This document shows positions 38,471 to 48,281 of a DNA stretch of 64,000 bases, piece after piece. The notes beneath the pieces were generated by a model. The model saw only the letters and a program-made list of their open reading frames with translations. It searched no databases and was not told the origin of the DNA. The stretch covers positions 62,001-126,000 of the forward strand of contig NZ_JALKBC010000011.1 of assembly GCF_023015865.1 (NCBI RefSeq), in the 5' to 3' direction. The position numbers were made by a program, and so were the translations under genes. The DNA comes from Arenibacter sp. F26102. GTDB lineage: Bacteria; Bacteroidota; Bacteroidia; Flavobacteriales; Flavobacteriaceae. Numbering within the stretch: the stretch's first letter is position 1; each line of letters starts with the position of its first letter.

Positions 38471-39010
38471 CTACCGTTTTCGGGTGTAACGATTCTGTAC
38501 AAGCTCATTTAAAAAGACTTTTGAAGTTACCAAAGTAAATTCCAATTCCTTGGAAAGCTGCGAGAATAACGGACTTCCTCCTCCCAAAACTATGGGGATG
38601 GTTGTAATTGTCATTTCATCAATGAGATCTTCCTTTAAAAAATTCTGTATGGTTACACCACCATCTATATAAAGCTTGTGGTACCCCTTATCATGTATTT
38701 GCTTCAAGATTTCCGTTAAGCTTCCTTTAACCAATTCGGCTTTATCCCTATATTCCGCTGCCAGTGATTCCATGGTGCTACTTACTATAAAAACCGGTTT
38801 TGCATATGGCCAATCCACTTCAAAACCACAGACTGTTTCAAAAGTTTTACGCCCTATCACAAGAGCATCCACCTGGGTCATAAATTCATTATAACCCATA
38901 TCCGTTTGCTCTGGATTGGGAATGGAGGTTAGCCAATCCAATCCACCATTCCTATCGGCGATATACCCATCCAAGCTTGTTGCGATAAAGACCAAATTTC
39001 TTTTTTCCAT
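38471..39010 (-). CDS. Dihydrofolate reductase family protein (RibD C-terminal domain)
   Basis: A 179-residue protein of the DHFR/RibD-C fold. It starts with NLVFIATSLDGYIADRNGG, then VDALVIGRKTFETV, KPVFIVSS, and KLYIDGGVTIQNFLKEDLID, which are the usual NADPH-binding and core motifs. The family reduces pteridine- or pyrimidine-like substrates, or in many cases an unknown one. It is a monocistronic minus-strand gene with no close neighbour upstream (637-base gap). Confidence 0.92.
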   Translation of the reverse strand: MEKRNLVFIATSLDGYIADRNGGLDWLTSIPNPEQTDMGYNEFMTQVDALVIGRKTFETVCGFEVDWPYAKPVFIVSSTMESLAAEYRDKAELVKGSLTEILKQIHDKGYHKLYIDGGVTIQNFLKEDLIDEMTITTIPIVLGGGSPLFSQLSKELEFTLVTSKVFLNELVQNRYTRKR

Positions 39011-39647
39011 AGCGTAAATTTATTAATAAAGATACCATACGACCTTAATAAATATTGTTAAAATAGTACCACTTGCTACACTTGACCATCTTGTTATTCC
39101 CTAAAGAAAAAAATTGTGGATTAAGGAATAGAACCTTATAAGCTCCTGTCTTATAATCCTTTCCCAAAATAATCCACGCCACCAATATTATCGGGTAAAA
39201 CTAAGAAGTACCCCTTTGCCACTGTTAGGTTCAATATGTAAATCTTGTCTAAGTTGACAATTAATGGAATAGGATATAAGCACTCATCAGTTCGGAAAGT
39301 AACTCAAGCATGTGTATTGGTCTTGTAGGCCAAGAACAGCGTATTTCATCGATTAATTTGTGTGCTTTATCGTATTAATCCTTAATTTACAAATGTTATA
39401 TATTAATTGTTGTGGTAAAATACTTAAAAGATATGTTGATTATTACTGCAAAAAGTGAATTATAATCACTAAAACAAAGCTTTAATTAAATTGTTTTAGA
39501 TTGTAGGATGAAATAGTAAATTGCCAATTCATCTATATTTAAAACAGTATCGTAAAAAGAAATCATAATTTTGCAACTTTTTAGCTTTAAGTCGCTTGGA
39601 ACCAATAATATTACTAGGGTAGACCTCTTTAAAAAAACTGTAAATTA
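39011..39647. other. Long intergenic region with a possible kinase-end remnant
   Basis: About 640 bases between divergent genes. On the minus strand 39188-39283 reads as a 31-residue peptide (INCQLRQDLHIEPNSGKGV core) that resembles the last strands of a histidine-kinase ATPase domain, preceded by frame breaks. On the plus strand TAATTTTG (39566-39573) fits the -7 consensus before the large PAS sensor gene. Otherwise I see nothing. Confidence 0.4.
39188..39283 (-). pseudogene. Possible remnant of a histidine-kinase ATPase C-terminus
   Basis: Thirty-one codons starting at a GTG and ending in TAA, with the core QLRQDLHIEPNSGKGVLLSF. The pattern QL-(x)-L-x-I-x-P-x-x-G-K-G-x-x-x-x-F is what the last two strands of HATPase_c domains look like. 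A TGA precedes it in frame, and the sequence upstream in the other frames does not extend the domain. It is too short to be certain and may be chance. Confidence 0.25.
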
Positions 39648-42600
39648 ATGGTCAACAACAAAGTTGCAGCCTTCCCTTCTTTTCCTCCACTAATCCTACC
39701 CGTCAAAATATCGGAAGACATATATCAATTGGCCAATTTTATATGCGGCAGTCCAAACGCCAAGCTAATACTACTGGAGATACCCAAAAAGCTGTCAATC
39801 GCAAATGGGCGTTCCGATGATCAAGTGCCCCATATGGAGGATATGCTTTCTGATCATCTGTCTAAACAACCCAATGAATTATTCATCATAGAGGACATCC
39901 AAAAGGACCAGAGCATACAAAATTGTACGGTCAATATGGACTGTGCCGACATGAAGTTTCTTGCCGTTGTTCCTATTCCCAATGCCAATGGCTCGGTGGC
40001 AGGAATACTCTGTATCCAGGATATTAATCCAAAACAACTTACCCAAGGACAGAAGAACGCTCTTAAAAATTTGGCCAATCAAACGGCTACCTTAATAGGC
40101 CTGGGGAAGGAAAAAAAACCTAAAAAAAAGACCTTAGTTCCCAAACTTGGCTATTGGAGTCTAAATTTAAAAGATTCCTCACTGTTTTGGTCGGAAGAAG
40201 TTCACAAAATATGGGAAAGGGACAAGGACAGTTTCGAATTGAACTATGCCAATTTTTTAGATACGATTCATCCGGACGACCAAGAAACCTTTGCAAGAGT
40301 AACGAACGAGGCCATATCAAATAACAGGATTCACGATTTCACACATAGGATTATCTTGCCGGATGGTTCCATTAAATGGGTGCATGAATTGGGATTGCTG
40401 GTCTTGGATAAAGCAGGTAAACCCAAAGTATTTGAGGGCACCGTACAGGACATCAGTCAACAAAAAAGAGAAGAACATCAGTGGCGTTTGGTTGAATCTG
40501 TTGTGACCAACACAAAGGATGCAGTTTTGATTACCGAAGCAGAACCCTTTGATAAGCCAGGACCTAGAATTATCTTTGTTAACGAGGCCTTTACCAAAAT
40601 GACAGGATATACGGCCAAAGAGGTTATAGGAAAAACCCCCAGAATCCTACAGGGTCCAAAAACGGATAGAGAGGCTTTAAAAAGGTTGGGTGAGGCAATA
40701 CGAAAATGGAAACCCTACGAACTTACCATAATCAACTATAAAAAGAACGGGGAAGAATTTTGGTCCAACTTTTCCCTAAATCCAGTTGCCGATGAAACCG
40801 GTTGGTATACACATTGGATTGCCATAGAGCGGGACGTTACCGAACAAAAAAACCAAGAACTCCAAAGAAAATTATTGGCAGACATAAGTCAACATTTTAA
40901 TCAGGAAGAAACTTTGCATCTTTGTTTGACCAAAGTTCTTGAACATTTGGTGGAATTTGGAAATTACACATTTGGAGAAATTTGGCTGCCAAATATAGAT
41001 GCCAACCTATTAAAACTTACTGCCAAATACACTGACAAGGAGGCCGGATATCAATTCTACAAGAACTGTAACTCTGTCGACCCATTAGCCTATGGTCAGG
41101 GCTTACCGGGAACGGTTTGGCAAACACAGCAAGTGGAGGTTTGGGATAACATAGTTAGCAACCAGGCTTTTTTAAGGGGAAAAGCCGCGGAAATATCAGG
41201 AATGGAAATGGTTATTGGGGTACCTTTAACCCACAATAATACTATAATAGGAGTTCTTGTTCTAGGTTATGAAACCGAAAATAAGCCCCTATCCTTAAAT
41301 GAGGAATTATTTATTCAATTGGAAACTCATCTAGGGGCTGAAATTAAACGGAAGCGCCTAGAACTGGAATTGGATCAAATTTTTAAATTTGCCCCAGATA
41401 TCGTATGCGTCACAGGAACGGACGGATATATAAAGAAGATAAACCCTGCTGGAGCAAGATTATTGGAATATTCAGAAAAAGAGCTGCTAAGCAGACCTTA
41501 TCTGGAATTAATTCATCCGGACGACCGTCCGAACACTGCTGAAGCCCACAGTAAGCTAATGGACCAGCAGAAAATTAAAAATCAAGAAAATCGATATATC
41601 ACCAAAAGTGGCAAAACCATTTGGCTAAGTTGGACCGCAAGTCCTTCTCCTGAAGATGGATTAATTTTTGCCATTGCCAAGGACATTACAAAAAATAAAA
41701 AGCTACGTGAACTATTAAATATGGCCAATAAATTGGCACAAATTGGCAGTTGGGAATTGGACTTACTAACCAATACAGTTTACTGGTCCGATATTACCAA
41801 GAAAATTTATGGCGTGGATAATGAATACCAACCAAGTTCTGAACAGGCCAAAGGCTTTTATCAAATAGAACCCTATGCCAGCAAATTATCGGCCTATTTT
41901 AAAGAAGCAGTAAATAAAGGGGAAGCCTGGGATATTGAAATGCCTATTGTTACGGGAAATGGATTGGAACAATGGGTAAGAATGATTGGAAATTCTGAAT
42001 TCAAAAATAACCATTGTATCCGGATTTACGGAAGTATCCAAAACATACACGAACTTAAAGTGGCCCAGTTGGCATACAAAAAAGCCTTTAACGAAAACCA
42101 TAAAATATTGGAAAGTATAGGGGATGCCTTTATTTCCGTGGATAAGAATTGGGCTGTTAACTATTGGAACAAACAGTCAGAAGAACTACTTGGTATGAGT
42201 AGAAAAGATATCCTAGGTAAACAATTATGGGAAATAATCCCGGATAGTTCAGATTATGATTTTTATAAAAATTTAAAGAAATCACAGCATAATAAAAAGA
42301 AGATAACCTTTGAAGAGTTTCATCCTGAATTTAATTTATGGTTCGAGGTCAATGCCTACCCTTCCATAAACGGAATCTCCATATTTATTAAAGATGTTAG
42401 TGCTCGTATAGCTGCAGAAGAAAATATTAAACTATCCAACGAACGTTTTGAAAAAGCAACTGAAGCCACCAATGATGCCATTTATGACAGGAACTTAAAT
42501 GATAATATTTTATTCTTTAGCAAAGGCTTTAAAACCTTATTTGGTCACGATATAAACAACAGTTCGGATAACCTTCAACTATGGAAAAGATTACTACATC

Positions 42601-43100
42601 CAGATGATGCTCAATTGGTGCAGGTATCCTTTAATGAAGCCCTAAACAACCAACAAACCAAAAAATGGGAGGCAGAATACCGATTTCAGAAAGCAAATGG
42701 TGAATATACCCATGTAAGAGACATGGCCATTTTGGTAAGAAACCCATTAGGTAAAGCAATCCGTATCGTAGGTGCCATTTCCGATATTGGTCTGCGCAAA
42801 ATGCATGAGGAATCATTAAAGAAGTTAAATCAGGAATTAAAGGAATACAGTTTTAATATTGAAGAACAAAACAAAAAATTCAAGGAAATTGCATGGACCC
42901 AATCACATATTGTTCGGGCACCGGTAGCAAGGTTGATGGGAATAATTGAATTGTTCAAGGAGGACATGCTTGAATTCTCGGAAAAAGAAAAAATGCTGGA
43001 TCATATTCTAGATTCAGCCCATGAAATTGATGATATAATCAATGATATTGTTCAAAAGTCCAGATCGATTATCAATATTCAAAATAAGAATGAATCATAG
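39648..43100 (+). CDS. Multi-PAS/GAF sensor protein with phospho-acceptor helix but no ATPase domain
   Basis: A 1150-residue protein without a signal peptide or membrane segments. Domains in order: GAF (about 15-160), PAS_3-type (about 165-275), PAS with PAC (about 285-400, FVNEAFTKMTGYTAKEVIGKT), GAF (about 405-560), then about four more PAS domains (about 575-690, 700-825, 830-945, 950-1065), and a last helical part with SHIVRAPVARLMGIIE (His about 1087) like the H-box of HisKA domains. The chain then ends after about 60 residues; the N, G1 and G2 boxes of an ATPase domain are missing. It could be a phospho-acceptor or a sensor that pairs with another kinase. A plus-strand -7 box lies about 80 bases upstream. 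Confidence 0.85.
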   Translation: MVNNKVAAFPSFPPLILPVKISEDIYQLANFICGSPNAKLILLEIPKKLSIANGRSDDQVPHMEDMLSDHLSKQPNELFIIEDIQKDQSIQNCTVNMDCADMKFLAVVPIPNANGSVAGILCIQDINPKQLTQGQKNALKNLANQTATLIGLGKEKKPKKKTLVPKLGYWSLNLKDSSLFWSEEVHKIWERDKDSFELNYANFLDTIHPDDQETFARVTNEAISNNRIHDFTHRIILPDGSIKWVHELGLLVLDKAGKPKVFEGTVQDISQQKREEHQWRLVESVVTNTKDAVLITEAEPFDKPGPRIIFVNEAFTKMTGYTAKEVIGKTPRILQGPKTDREALKRLGEAIRKWKPYELTIINYKKNGEEFWSNFSLNPVADETGWYTHWIAIERDVTEQKNQELQRKLLADISQHFNQEETLHLCLTKVLEHLVEFGNYTFGEIWLPNIDANLLKLTAKYTDKEAGYQFYKNCNSVDPLAYGQGLPGTVWQTQQVEVWDNIVSNQAFLRGKAAEISGMEMVIGVPLTHNNTIIGVLVLGYETENKPLSLNEELFIQLETHLGAEIKRKRLELELDQIFKFAPDIVCVTGTDGYIKKINPAGARLLEYSEKELLSRPYLELIHPDDRPNTAEAHSKLMDQQKIKNQENRYITKSGKTIWLSWTASPSPEDGLIFAIAKDITKNKKLRELLNMANKLAQIGSWELDLLTNTVYWSDITKKIYGVDNEYQPSSEQAKGFYQIEPYASKLSAYFKEAVNKGEAWDIEMPIVTGNGLEQWVRMIGNSEFKNNHCIRIYGSIQNIHELKVAQLAYKKAFNENHKILESIGDAFISVDKNWAVNYWNKQSEELLGMSRKDILGKQLWEIIPDSSDYDFYKNLKKSQHNKKKITFEEFHPEFNLWFEVNAYPSINGISIFIKDVSARIAAEENIKLSNERFEKATEATNDAIYDRNLNDNILFFSKGFKTLFGHDINNSSDNLQLWKRLLHPDDAQLVQVSFNEALNNQQTKKWEAEYRFQKANGEYTHVRDMAILVRNPLGKAIRIVGAISDIGLRKMHEESLKKLNQELKEYSFNIEEQNKKFKEIAWTQSHIVRAPVARLMGIIELFKEDMLEFSEKEKMLDHILDSAHEIDDIINDIVQKSRSIINIQNKNES

Positions 43101-43140
43101 CCCTGATTTAAAGGTCCGTAAATTTCACCTCTAGGGACCT

Positions 43141-44580
43141 CTATCGTTCTCCGATAATTGCAACAACCTTCTCCATAACCTCATCCCTACCCAATAAAAC
43201 ACCTGTAATCGTTGGTTGCACCTGGTAATGGGGTACAATTCCTCTATCTATAAATTCATAATCTTTAACCGCTGTATAATAGGCCATCAAAGGAATCCCC
43301 AGTTTCAACTTGGAGTTCGGGAGGGTTACTATGGCAAATGCGCCACTATTATTCCCGTAATATCCACCACCGGTTTCATCCCCTATGAATGTGGCTCTAT
43401 GTAAGTAATGTGCTACGGCACTGAACTCGGAGGTTACCGAGAAACATGCGCCATCTATTAGTACAAATACCTCACCGGTAAACCGATTCTCTTGAGGGAT
43501 TTGAATATGTAGGTTTTCATTGTGTTCCCATCGAAACTCCCCATCCTCGGTCTGGGTAATCAATGACCTTAACTGATCATAACCCTCTGGTAATTGGGCA
43601 TGCTCCATAAAAGAAAATCTTTCGTTGGTTGCCAGTACAAGTTTATCGTAATACCTAAATTCGGTATCCATTAAATAGGACAATAACAAGGTTCCATAGC
43701 CATCCTTCCCTCCTTCATTACCTCTCAAATCCAATATTAAATTCTGAATGTTTTTATCGTTGATAGTAGCAAAAGATTGCTTCAAAAACCCTTCAAAATT
43801 ATATTTCTCGTCGTTTGGCCAAAACGTTCGTAATGTCAAGAGAGCGGTATTCCCATCCTTGAACTCCAATTGATAAGGTATTTCATTCATTTCTTCGTCA
43901 TCAATTTCCTTTATCCTTTGGTAAGAGACCACCGGTAGATCCATAATACCATTCCGCCGGTGGTCCATATATGTAATACTAATTTTGTCTTGGCCCTTTC
44001 CTTCCTCCAAATAAAAATTAGAAAATAAGGCGCTGAAGTATCTATTCAGTTCATAATACTTGAAGCTCTGGTTATGTCCGTCAGAAAACAGATTGTTCAA
44101 CAACCCGTTAATAATATCCTTTATCGCCATACCATTTATAGCGATAATTTCCGTTCCTGGTTTAATTTTAATGGAACTGTCATAGCTGGAGAGCACATAA
44201 GCTTTATGTCCTTCCAAAAATAATTTTAAGGGAAATAGGTTTTCCGTATTGTAATAATATATAAACCCATTATCCTCTGAAGGCATTAGCTTGGTGTGTC
44301 CACATCCAATTTTTGCCACTATAGGATTCAATTTCTTATAAAACTCCTGCTGGGTCAGTGGTCCAGCGAGCGCTTTGGCAACCACATTAAAGCTGTCATC
44401 CAAAACAGATTTGTCTTCATATCTATAGATCCCGGGGTGTGCCTCCTCCAATGCCGTCCTGAATAGTTGAAAATCTTCCTTTAACTGGGGAAGTGTTAAG
44501 ACACTTTGTCCTGCTACGTTCAGGCCGCCAAAGAGTTGAGCAAACATAAAACCACACTGTAATATTACTTTTGCTTTCAT
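43141..44580 (-). CDS. S41-family (C-terminal processing) peptidase
   Basis: A 479-residue exported serine peptidase. A signal peptide (about 1-24, ends near VAGQS) is followed by a helical N-terminal part, a PDZ-like segment (PGTEIIAINGMAIKDIING) and the tail-specific protease domain (about 250-460) with LILDLRGNEGGKDG and VFVLIDGACFSVTSEFSA (nucleophile Ser), then FIGDETGGGYYGN. It is convergent with the large PAS sensor (40-base gap), and its start faces the sensor kinase at 45154 across a 573-base divergent region. In Bacteroidota such peptidases occur as stand-alone secreted enzymes. The substrate is unknown. Confidence 0.9.
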   Translation of the reverse strand: MKAKVILQCGFMFAQLFGGLNVAGQSVLTLPQLKEDFQLFRTALEEAHPGIYRYEDKSVLDDSFNVVAKALAGPLTQQEFYKKLNPIVAKIGCGHTKLMPSEDNGFIYYYNTENLFPLKLFLEGHKAYVLSSYDSSIKIKPGTEIIAINGMAIKDIINGLLNNLFSDGHNQSFKYYELNRYFSALFSNFYLEEGKGQDKISITYMDHRRNGIMDLPVVSYQRIKEIDDEEMNEIPYQLEFKDGNTALLTLRTFWPNDEKYNFEGFLKQSFATINDKNIQNLILDLRGNEGGKDGYGTLLLSYLMDTEFRYYDKLVLATNERFSFMEHAQLPEGYDQLRSLITQTEDGEFRWEHNENLHIQIPQENRFTGEVFVLIDGACFSVTSEFSAVAHYLHRATFIGDETGGGYYGNNSGAFAIVTLPNSKLKLGIPLMAYYTAVKDYEFIDRGIVPHYQVQPTITGVLLGRDEVMEKVVAIIGER

Positions 44581-44818
44581 AAATTTTAATATTTCAAATG
44601 ATTACACCCAAAAAATACCCTCTTCACATAATCCCATCTTATGGACGTCCCCAGTGTAGAGAAAACTAATATTCAAGTTTACAAAGGTCAAGATATAGGT
44701 AAGACCATGCAATCACATAAGAATGTGGTATTTAATTAGGGGGATTAAAGACTTGGCAAATAATCATTAAATAATTATGTCGCCATAATCTATTTCCAGA
44801 TTTGAGAAAGTCCATTTT

Positions 44819-44864
44819 CACATATATATGCTATTTCCTGAATTGCCAACTTGGTCTACATTTG
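44819..44864 (+). promoter_or_regulatory. Regulon promoter A, before the sensor kinase
   Basis: CACATATATATG (44819-44830) contains the inverted repeat CATAtaTATG. Exactly 30 bases later comes TTTG (44861-44864) inside TACATTTG, a perfect TAnnTTTG -7 box. The same CATAnnTATG-30-TTTG layout precedes the response regulator, the PKD lipoprotein and the small-protein unit. The downstream TTTGTCCTG is identical to that of site C. The kinase ATG is 290 bases further on, leaving a long leader. Confidence 0.7.
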
Positions 44865-44971
44865 TCCTGTTCGATTGCTTGGTTGTTTAAGTAAATTGAA
44901 AAAAATTCCTTAAACAGCTAAGCTCATTAAAATGAAAAGGGTTTATTCATCAATCAAAAAAAATCACCATC

Positions 44972-45037
44972 ATGTTAGCACTTTTTATTCTTCTATTAAA
45001 ATTATTAATGGACCTGTGGATTACAATATTATTTTAA
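44972..45037 (+). CDS. Possible 21-residue hydrophobic leader peptide
   Basis: A small open frame within the long leader of the kinase mRNA: MLALFILLLKLLMDLWITIL ending in F then stop. It reads as one membrane helix. Its start is preceded by AATCAAAAAAAATCACCATC, and the same AATCAAAAAAAAT stretch precedes the 41-residue gene at 51329, which makes translation more believable. It could be a small membrane protein, a leader peptide or chance. Confidence 0.3.
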   Translation: MLALFILLLKLLMDLWITILF

Positions 45038-45153
45038 ATAAAACTTGAATCTATAACCACATGAAACGACTTCCTAGACAACAAATCATTTAAGATTTTT
45101 TATAGATTGGATGTCAAATCTTTGCGTAATTTTAATATAAACCATGTGGTTGC

Positions 45154-48100
45154 ATGAGCATAAGAATTCTTTTTTGCTTGTTATGTTTCCAAACCTATAT
45201 TTTTGGACAGAACTCTTATGTTTTCAATAGATTTTCTACCGCAGATGGTTTGGCCACCAACAAGGTGAAATGTGTTTGGCAGGACCCAAAAGGTTTTCTC
45301 TGGATTGGCACCGAGGTGGGTATACAGCGTTTTGATGGCAGAAAATTTTTATCCTATGTTGGTCCTGAAAATTACCAGCTACCTCCAAGCATCGGCGTTG
45401 ATCAAATTTTAGATGCTGGCAATGGCGACCTATGGCTCTTGCAAGGAGGACAGATCGGGAAATTCAATACTGTAGATTTTCATTATACCTCCGTTCCAAT
45501 TCGAAGTTTTGGCAGCATCCCCCCTAGATCAGAATTCAAGCTCTATGTAGACAGTAAGAATCAAGTATTCTTATGCGCTTCCAAATATGGCCTATTATGG
45601 TACGATGACAATTCCAAGTCATTTGTAGAATCCAATTTACCTATAAAAATTCCCAGAGGTTGGGGAGTTATATCCCTTTTTGAGGATAAGGAAAAAGGGG
45701 AATATTGGATCTGTAGTGAACAGGGTCTTGCCGTATACCGTAGTGCCAGTGGGGAGGTATTTCACAGGCACAATAATCCGGAGGGCATACCCCTATTGAA
45801 CGACAAGGCAATTACAAACTCCGGGGATTTTATTAAAGACAAAAATGGTACTTGGTGGCTTACGTATTGGGACTACAGTCCACACAAGGAACACCCCGTT
45901 CTTCTACATTTCGACCCAAATACCAACAAAATCCTACCGGATACCTTGGGAAGCAAATGGGCTACAAATAAATATACGGTTCTAAAGCAAATTCTGGAGA
46001 CCAGTTCCGGACAGATATGGATAGGAGGGGAAAATTCATTGTTGAGCTATGACAATGACCTTCAAGGTTTTTACCAACATCTTAAGTCAAACCCTCTCGA
46101 GTTCGACATTAAATGTAATCAGACAAGACATATCTTTGAGGACAGGGAAGGCAATATTTGGTTGAGTACGGAGAATGGGCTTTATGTTATGAATCCCAAC
46201 CAGAAGGATGTTTACAGTCTTGTGGTCATTGATGGCCTAGGGCTGGACTCACCTGTAAATGCCATACTGGAAACCCAGGACAAGGAAAACTGGATTGGAA
46301 CTTGGGGCAAGGGTATTCTATTTTATAATGATAATTTCATAAAATTGGATGCTAATCCCTATGTGGGACTGGGGAATGAATCCATAACCAAATTCTCTGC
46401 CATCTGGGACCTTCAACAGCACAGTGAATCCGGATATGTTTGGTCTGCCTGTCAAGGAGGCGCATTGGCCGTTTTTGACCCTAATAATAAAAAGGCTTTA
46501 CACTGGTTGCTTCCACCTGTTTTTAGTAATTCTACCATTCGGCAGTTAAAAGAAGACCACAATGGAAACCTTTGGTTTGGTACCCAAAGCGGGCGTTTGG
46601 TAAAATGGAACAAAAGCGATCCCATTGCCGATGAAAACTTTGAGGAGTTACATCATTTCAACACCATTATTTACAGACTCCATGTAGATGATCAAGGTAG
46701 GTTATGGGTGGGGACGCACAAGCAAGGCGTATATGTTATTGATGTGAACACCAATGAGATCTTATTTCATTTTAATAAGGAGTTTAGTGACAGTTATGGG
46801 ATTGCGGACAATACTATTTTCGATATCCAGCAATATAATGACAGTGTTTTTTTCTTGGGGACCGAGGCATTGAATATACTCAACATTAAAACTGCCAAGG
46901 TTAAAAAAATTACTTCCTACGAAGGCTTATATGGATCAAGGGTGTTGCAACTGATGATTGATCACGAAGGCATTGCTTGGATGATTACCAGCAATGGTCT
47001 TAGCAGTTATAACTACGACAAGAATATCATTAGTTCCTATAGCAACCTCCATGGGGTAATCTATGCGGAAAAGACCAACAGTGCCAAATGGATGATGCAA
47101 AACGGGGAGATATGGTTTGGTGGTGAGGATGTAGTGTTTGGTTTTTCGCCCGAAAAGCTGAATTTTAAACATAAACCCCCAAAAGTGAGCATTACCGATT
47201 TTAAGCTGTTCAATACTTACTTGCCTGTAGATTCGATAATGACCCAAAAAGAAATCATTTTTAATCACTATCAAAATTCATTTACTTTCTATTTTTCCGC
47301 CCTGAGCTTTTCCCATCAAAAAAAGTTACAATACTTCTATCGCATTCCGGGAGTTAACAAAGATTGGGTAAAGGCCGAAAGAGATCTGGCAGCAACCTAT
47401 ACCACTATGCCCTCAGGAAAATATACCTTCCAAGTAAAATGTATGAACCTGCAGGGACTTGAGCCCGATGAGATCACCAGTGTCGATTTCCGAATACTGC
47501 CGCCATTCTATCTCACTTGGTGGTTTATCTCCTTAATCTCATTAACGGTAATTGGAATTGCCTATTTTATGTATCGACTTAAGGTAAACCGCATATTGGC
47601 GGTTGAAAACTTAAGGAACAAAGTGGCAAGAGACCTACATGATGACATGGGCTCTACCCTGAGCACTATAAACATCCTCAGTTCTATGGCCAAAAGCAAA
47701 ATGAACCATGATACCGTAACCAGTGGCAACTACCTTTCTAAGATTACCGATAACAGCCAAAGGATGATGGAGGCCATGGATGATATTGTTTGGAGCATTA
47801 AACCGGACAACGATAACATGCACAGGGTAATTGCAAGGATGAGGGAATACGCTACTGGGATTTTGGAGGCGCGGAACATAGAGTTCAACTTTGAGGTAGA
47901 TGATAAAATAAATGATTTAAAACTGGATATGGAAGCTAGGCGCGACCTCTTTCTAATTTTCAAGGAAGCCATCAACAACATTGCTAAATATTCCCAAGCC
48001 AAACGGGCAGAGGTGCTTTTTACCTATCGGGATAGGTGGTTAAAATTGCAGATCATGGACAACGGAATAGGCTTCGAGGTAGAAAAAGTAGATAATGGAA

Positions 48101-48210
48101 ATGGTCTGGACAATATGGCTAAAAGGGCATCCAATCTAAAAGGACAATTGAAAATAGACAGTAAGACAGATCTGGGAACAGAAATCTGTTTGGGCATACC
48201 GGTAAGATAA
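45154..48210 (+). CDS. Two-component sensor kinase with Reg_prop beta-propellers (NarX/HisKA_3 class)
   Basis: A 1018-residue protein. It has a signal peptide (about 1-18, ends FGQNS), then a periplasmic sensor of about 14 Reg_prop repeats (for example GFLWIGTEVGIQRFD, GNIWLSTENGLYVMN, GNLWFGTQSGRLVKW; about 20-680), a Y_Y_Y domain (about 700-785), one membrane helix (about 787-808) and a cytosolic HisKA_3 domain (ARDLHDDMGSTLS, His about 828). The ATPase domain (about 920-1018) has the N box KEAINNIAKYS and G boxes DNGIGFE and NGLDNMAKRA. It phosphorylates the NarL-type regulator encoded 71 bases downstream. In Bacteroidota this kinase form senses glycans or envelope signals; the ligand here is unknown. 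Confidence 0.93.
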   Translation: MSIRILFCLLCFQTYIFGQNSYVFNRFSTADGLATNKVKCVWQDPKGFLWIGTEVGIQRFDGRKFLSYVGPENYQLPPSIGVDQILDAGNGDLWLLQGGQIGKFNTVDFHYTSVPIRSFGSIPPRSEFKLYVDSKNQVFLCASKYGLLWYDDNSKSFVESNLPIKIPRGWGVISLFEDKEKGEYWICSEQGLAVYRSASGEVFHRHNNPEGIPLLNDKAITNSGDFIKDKNGTWWLTYWDYSPHKEHPVLLHFDPNTNKILPDTLGSKWATNKYTVLKQILETSSGQIWIGGENSLLSYDNDLQGFYQHLKSNPLEFDIKCNQTRHIFEDREGNIWLSTENGLYVMNPNQKDVYSLVVIDGLGLDSPVNAILETQDKENWIGTWGKGILFYNDNFIKLDANPYVGLGNESITKFSAIWDLQQHSESGYVWSACQGGALAVFDPNNKKALHWLLPPVFSNSTIRQLKEDHNGNLWFGTQSGRLVKWNKSDPIADENFEELHHFNTIIYRLHVDDQGRLWVGTHKQGVYVIDVNTNEILFHFNKEFSDSYGIADNTIFDIQQYNDSVFFLGTEALNILNIKTAKVKKITSYEGLYGSRVLQLMIDHEGIAWMITSNGLSSYNYDKNIISSYSNLHGVIYAEKTNSAKWMMQNGEIWFGGEDVVFGFSPEKLNFKHKPPKVSITDFKLFNTYLPVDSIMTQKEIIFNHYQNSFTFYFSALSFSHQKKLQYFYRIPGVNKDWVKAERDLAATYTTMPSGKYTFQVKCMNLQGLEPDEITSVDFRILPPFYLTWWFISLISLTVIGIAYFMYRLKVNRILAVENLRNKVARDLHDDMGSTLSTINILSSMAKSKMNHDTVTSGNYLSKITDNSQRMMEAMDDIVWSIKPDNDNMHRVIARMREYATGILEARNIEFNFEVDDKINDLKLDMEARRDLFLIFKEAINNIAKYSQAKRAEVLFTYRDRWLKLQIMDNGIGFEVEKVDNGNGLDNMAKRASNLKGQLKIDSKTDLGTEICLGIPVR

Positions 48211-48222
48211 AGGTCTTTTTAA

Positions 48223-48266
48223 CATATTTATGTGATTTTATTTTATGGGATTCGGACTTAACTTTA
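48223..48266 (+). promoter_or_regulatory. Regulon promoter B, before the response regulator
   Basis: CATATTTATG (48223-48232), then TGATT, and exactly 30 bases after the repeat TTTA (48263-48266) in TAACTTTA, one base off the -7 consensus. The start codon at 48282 is only about 15 bases further, so the mRNA from here would be almost leaderless. It implies a separate, autoregulated transcript for the regulator inside the kinase-regulator operon. Confidence 0.6.
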
Positions 48267-48281
48267 CAAAAAGCGACAGTT

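Noticed and set aside
30262-39010. Possible defence island or toxin-antitoxin genes among the small minus-strand genes.
   Set aside because: Each gene has a plausible ordinary family (SDR, MDR, esterase, SMR, RibD-like); no nuclease/antitoxin pair, integrase or atypical pairing is visible.
43101-43140. AGGTCC / GGGACCT pair between convergent genes as a bidirectional terminator.
   Set aside because: Only six pairs with a long loop and no T-run.
44932-45048. 38-codon frame starting MKRVYSSIKKNHHHVSTFYS in the kinase leader.
   Set aside because: Overlaps the hydrophobic 21-codon frame in another phase; no supporting signal beyond length.
45061-45093. Ten-codon frame MKRLPRQQII in the kinase leader.
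   Set aside because: Too short to judge, and without shared leader sequence.
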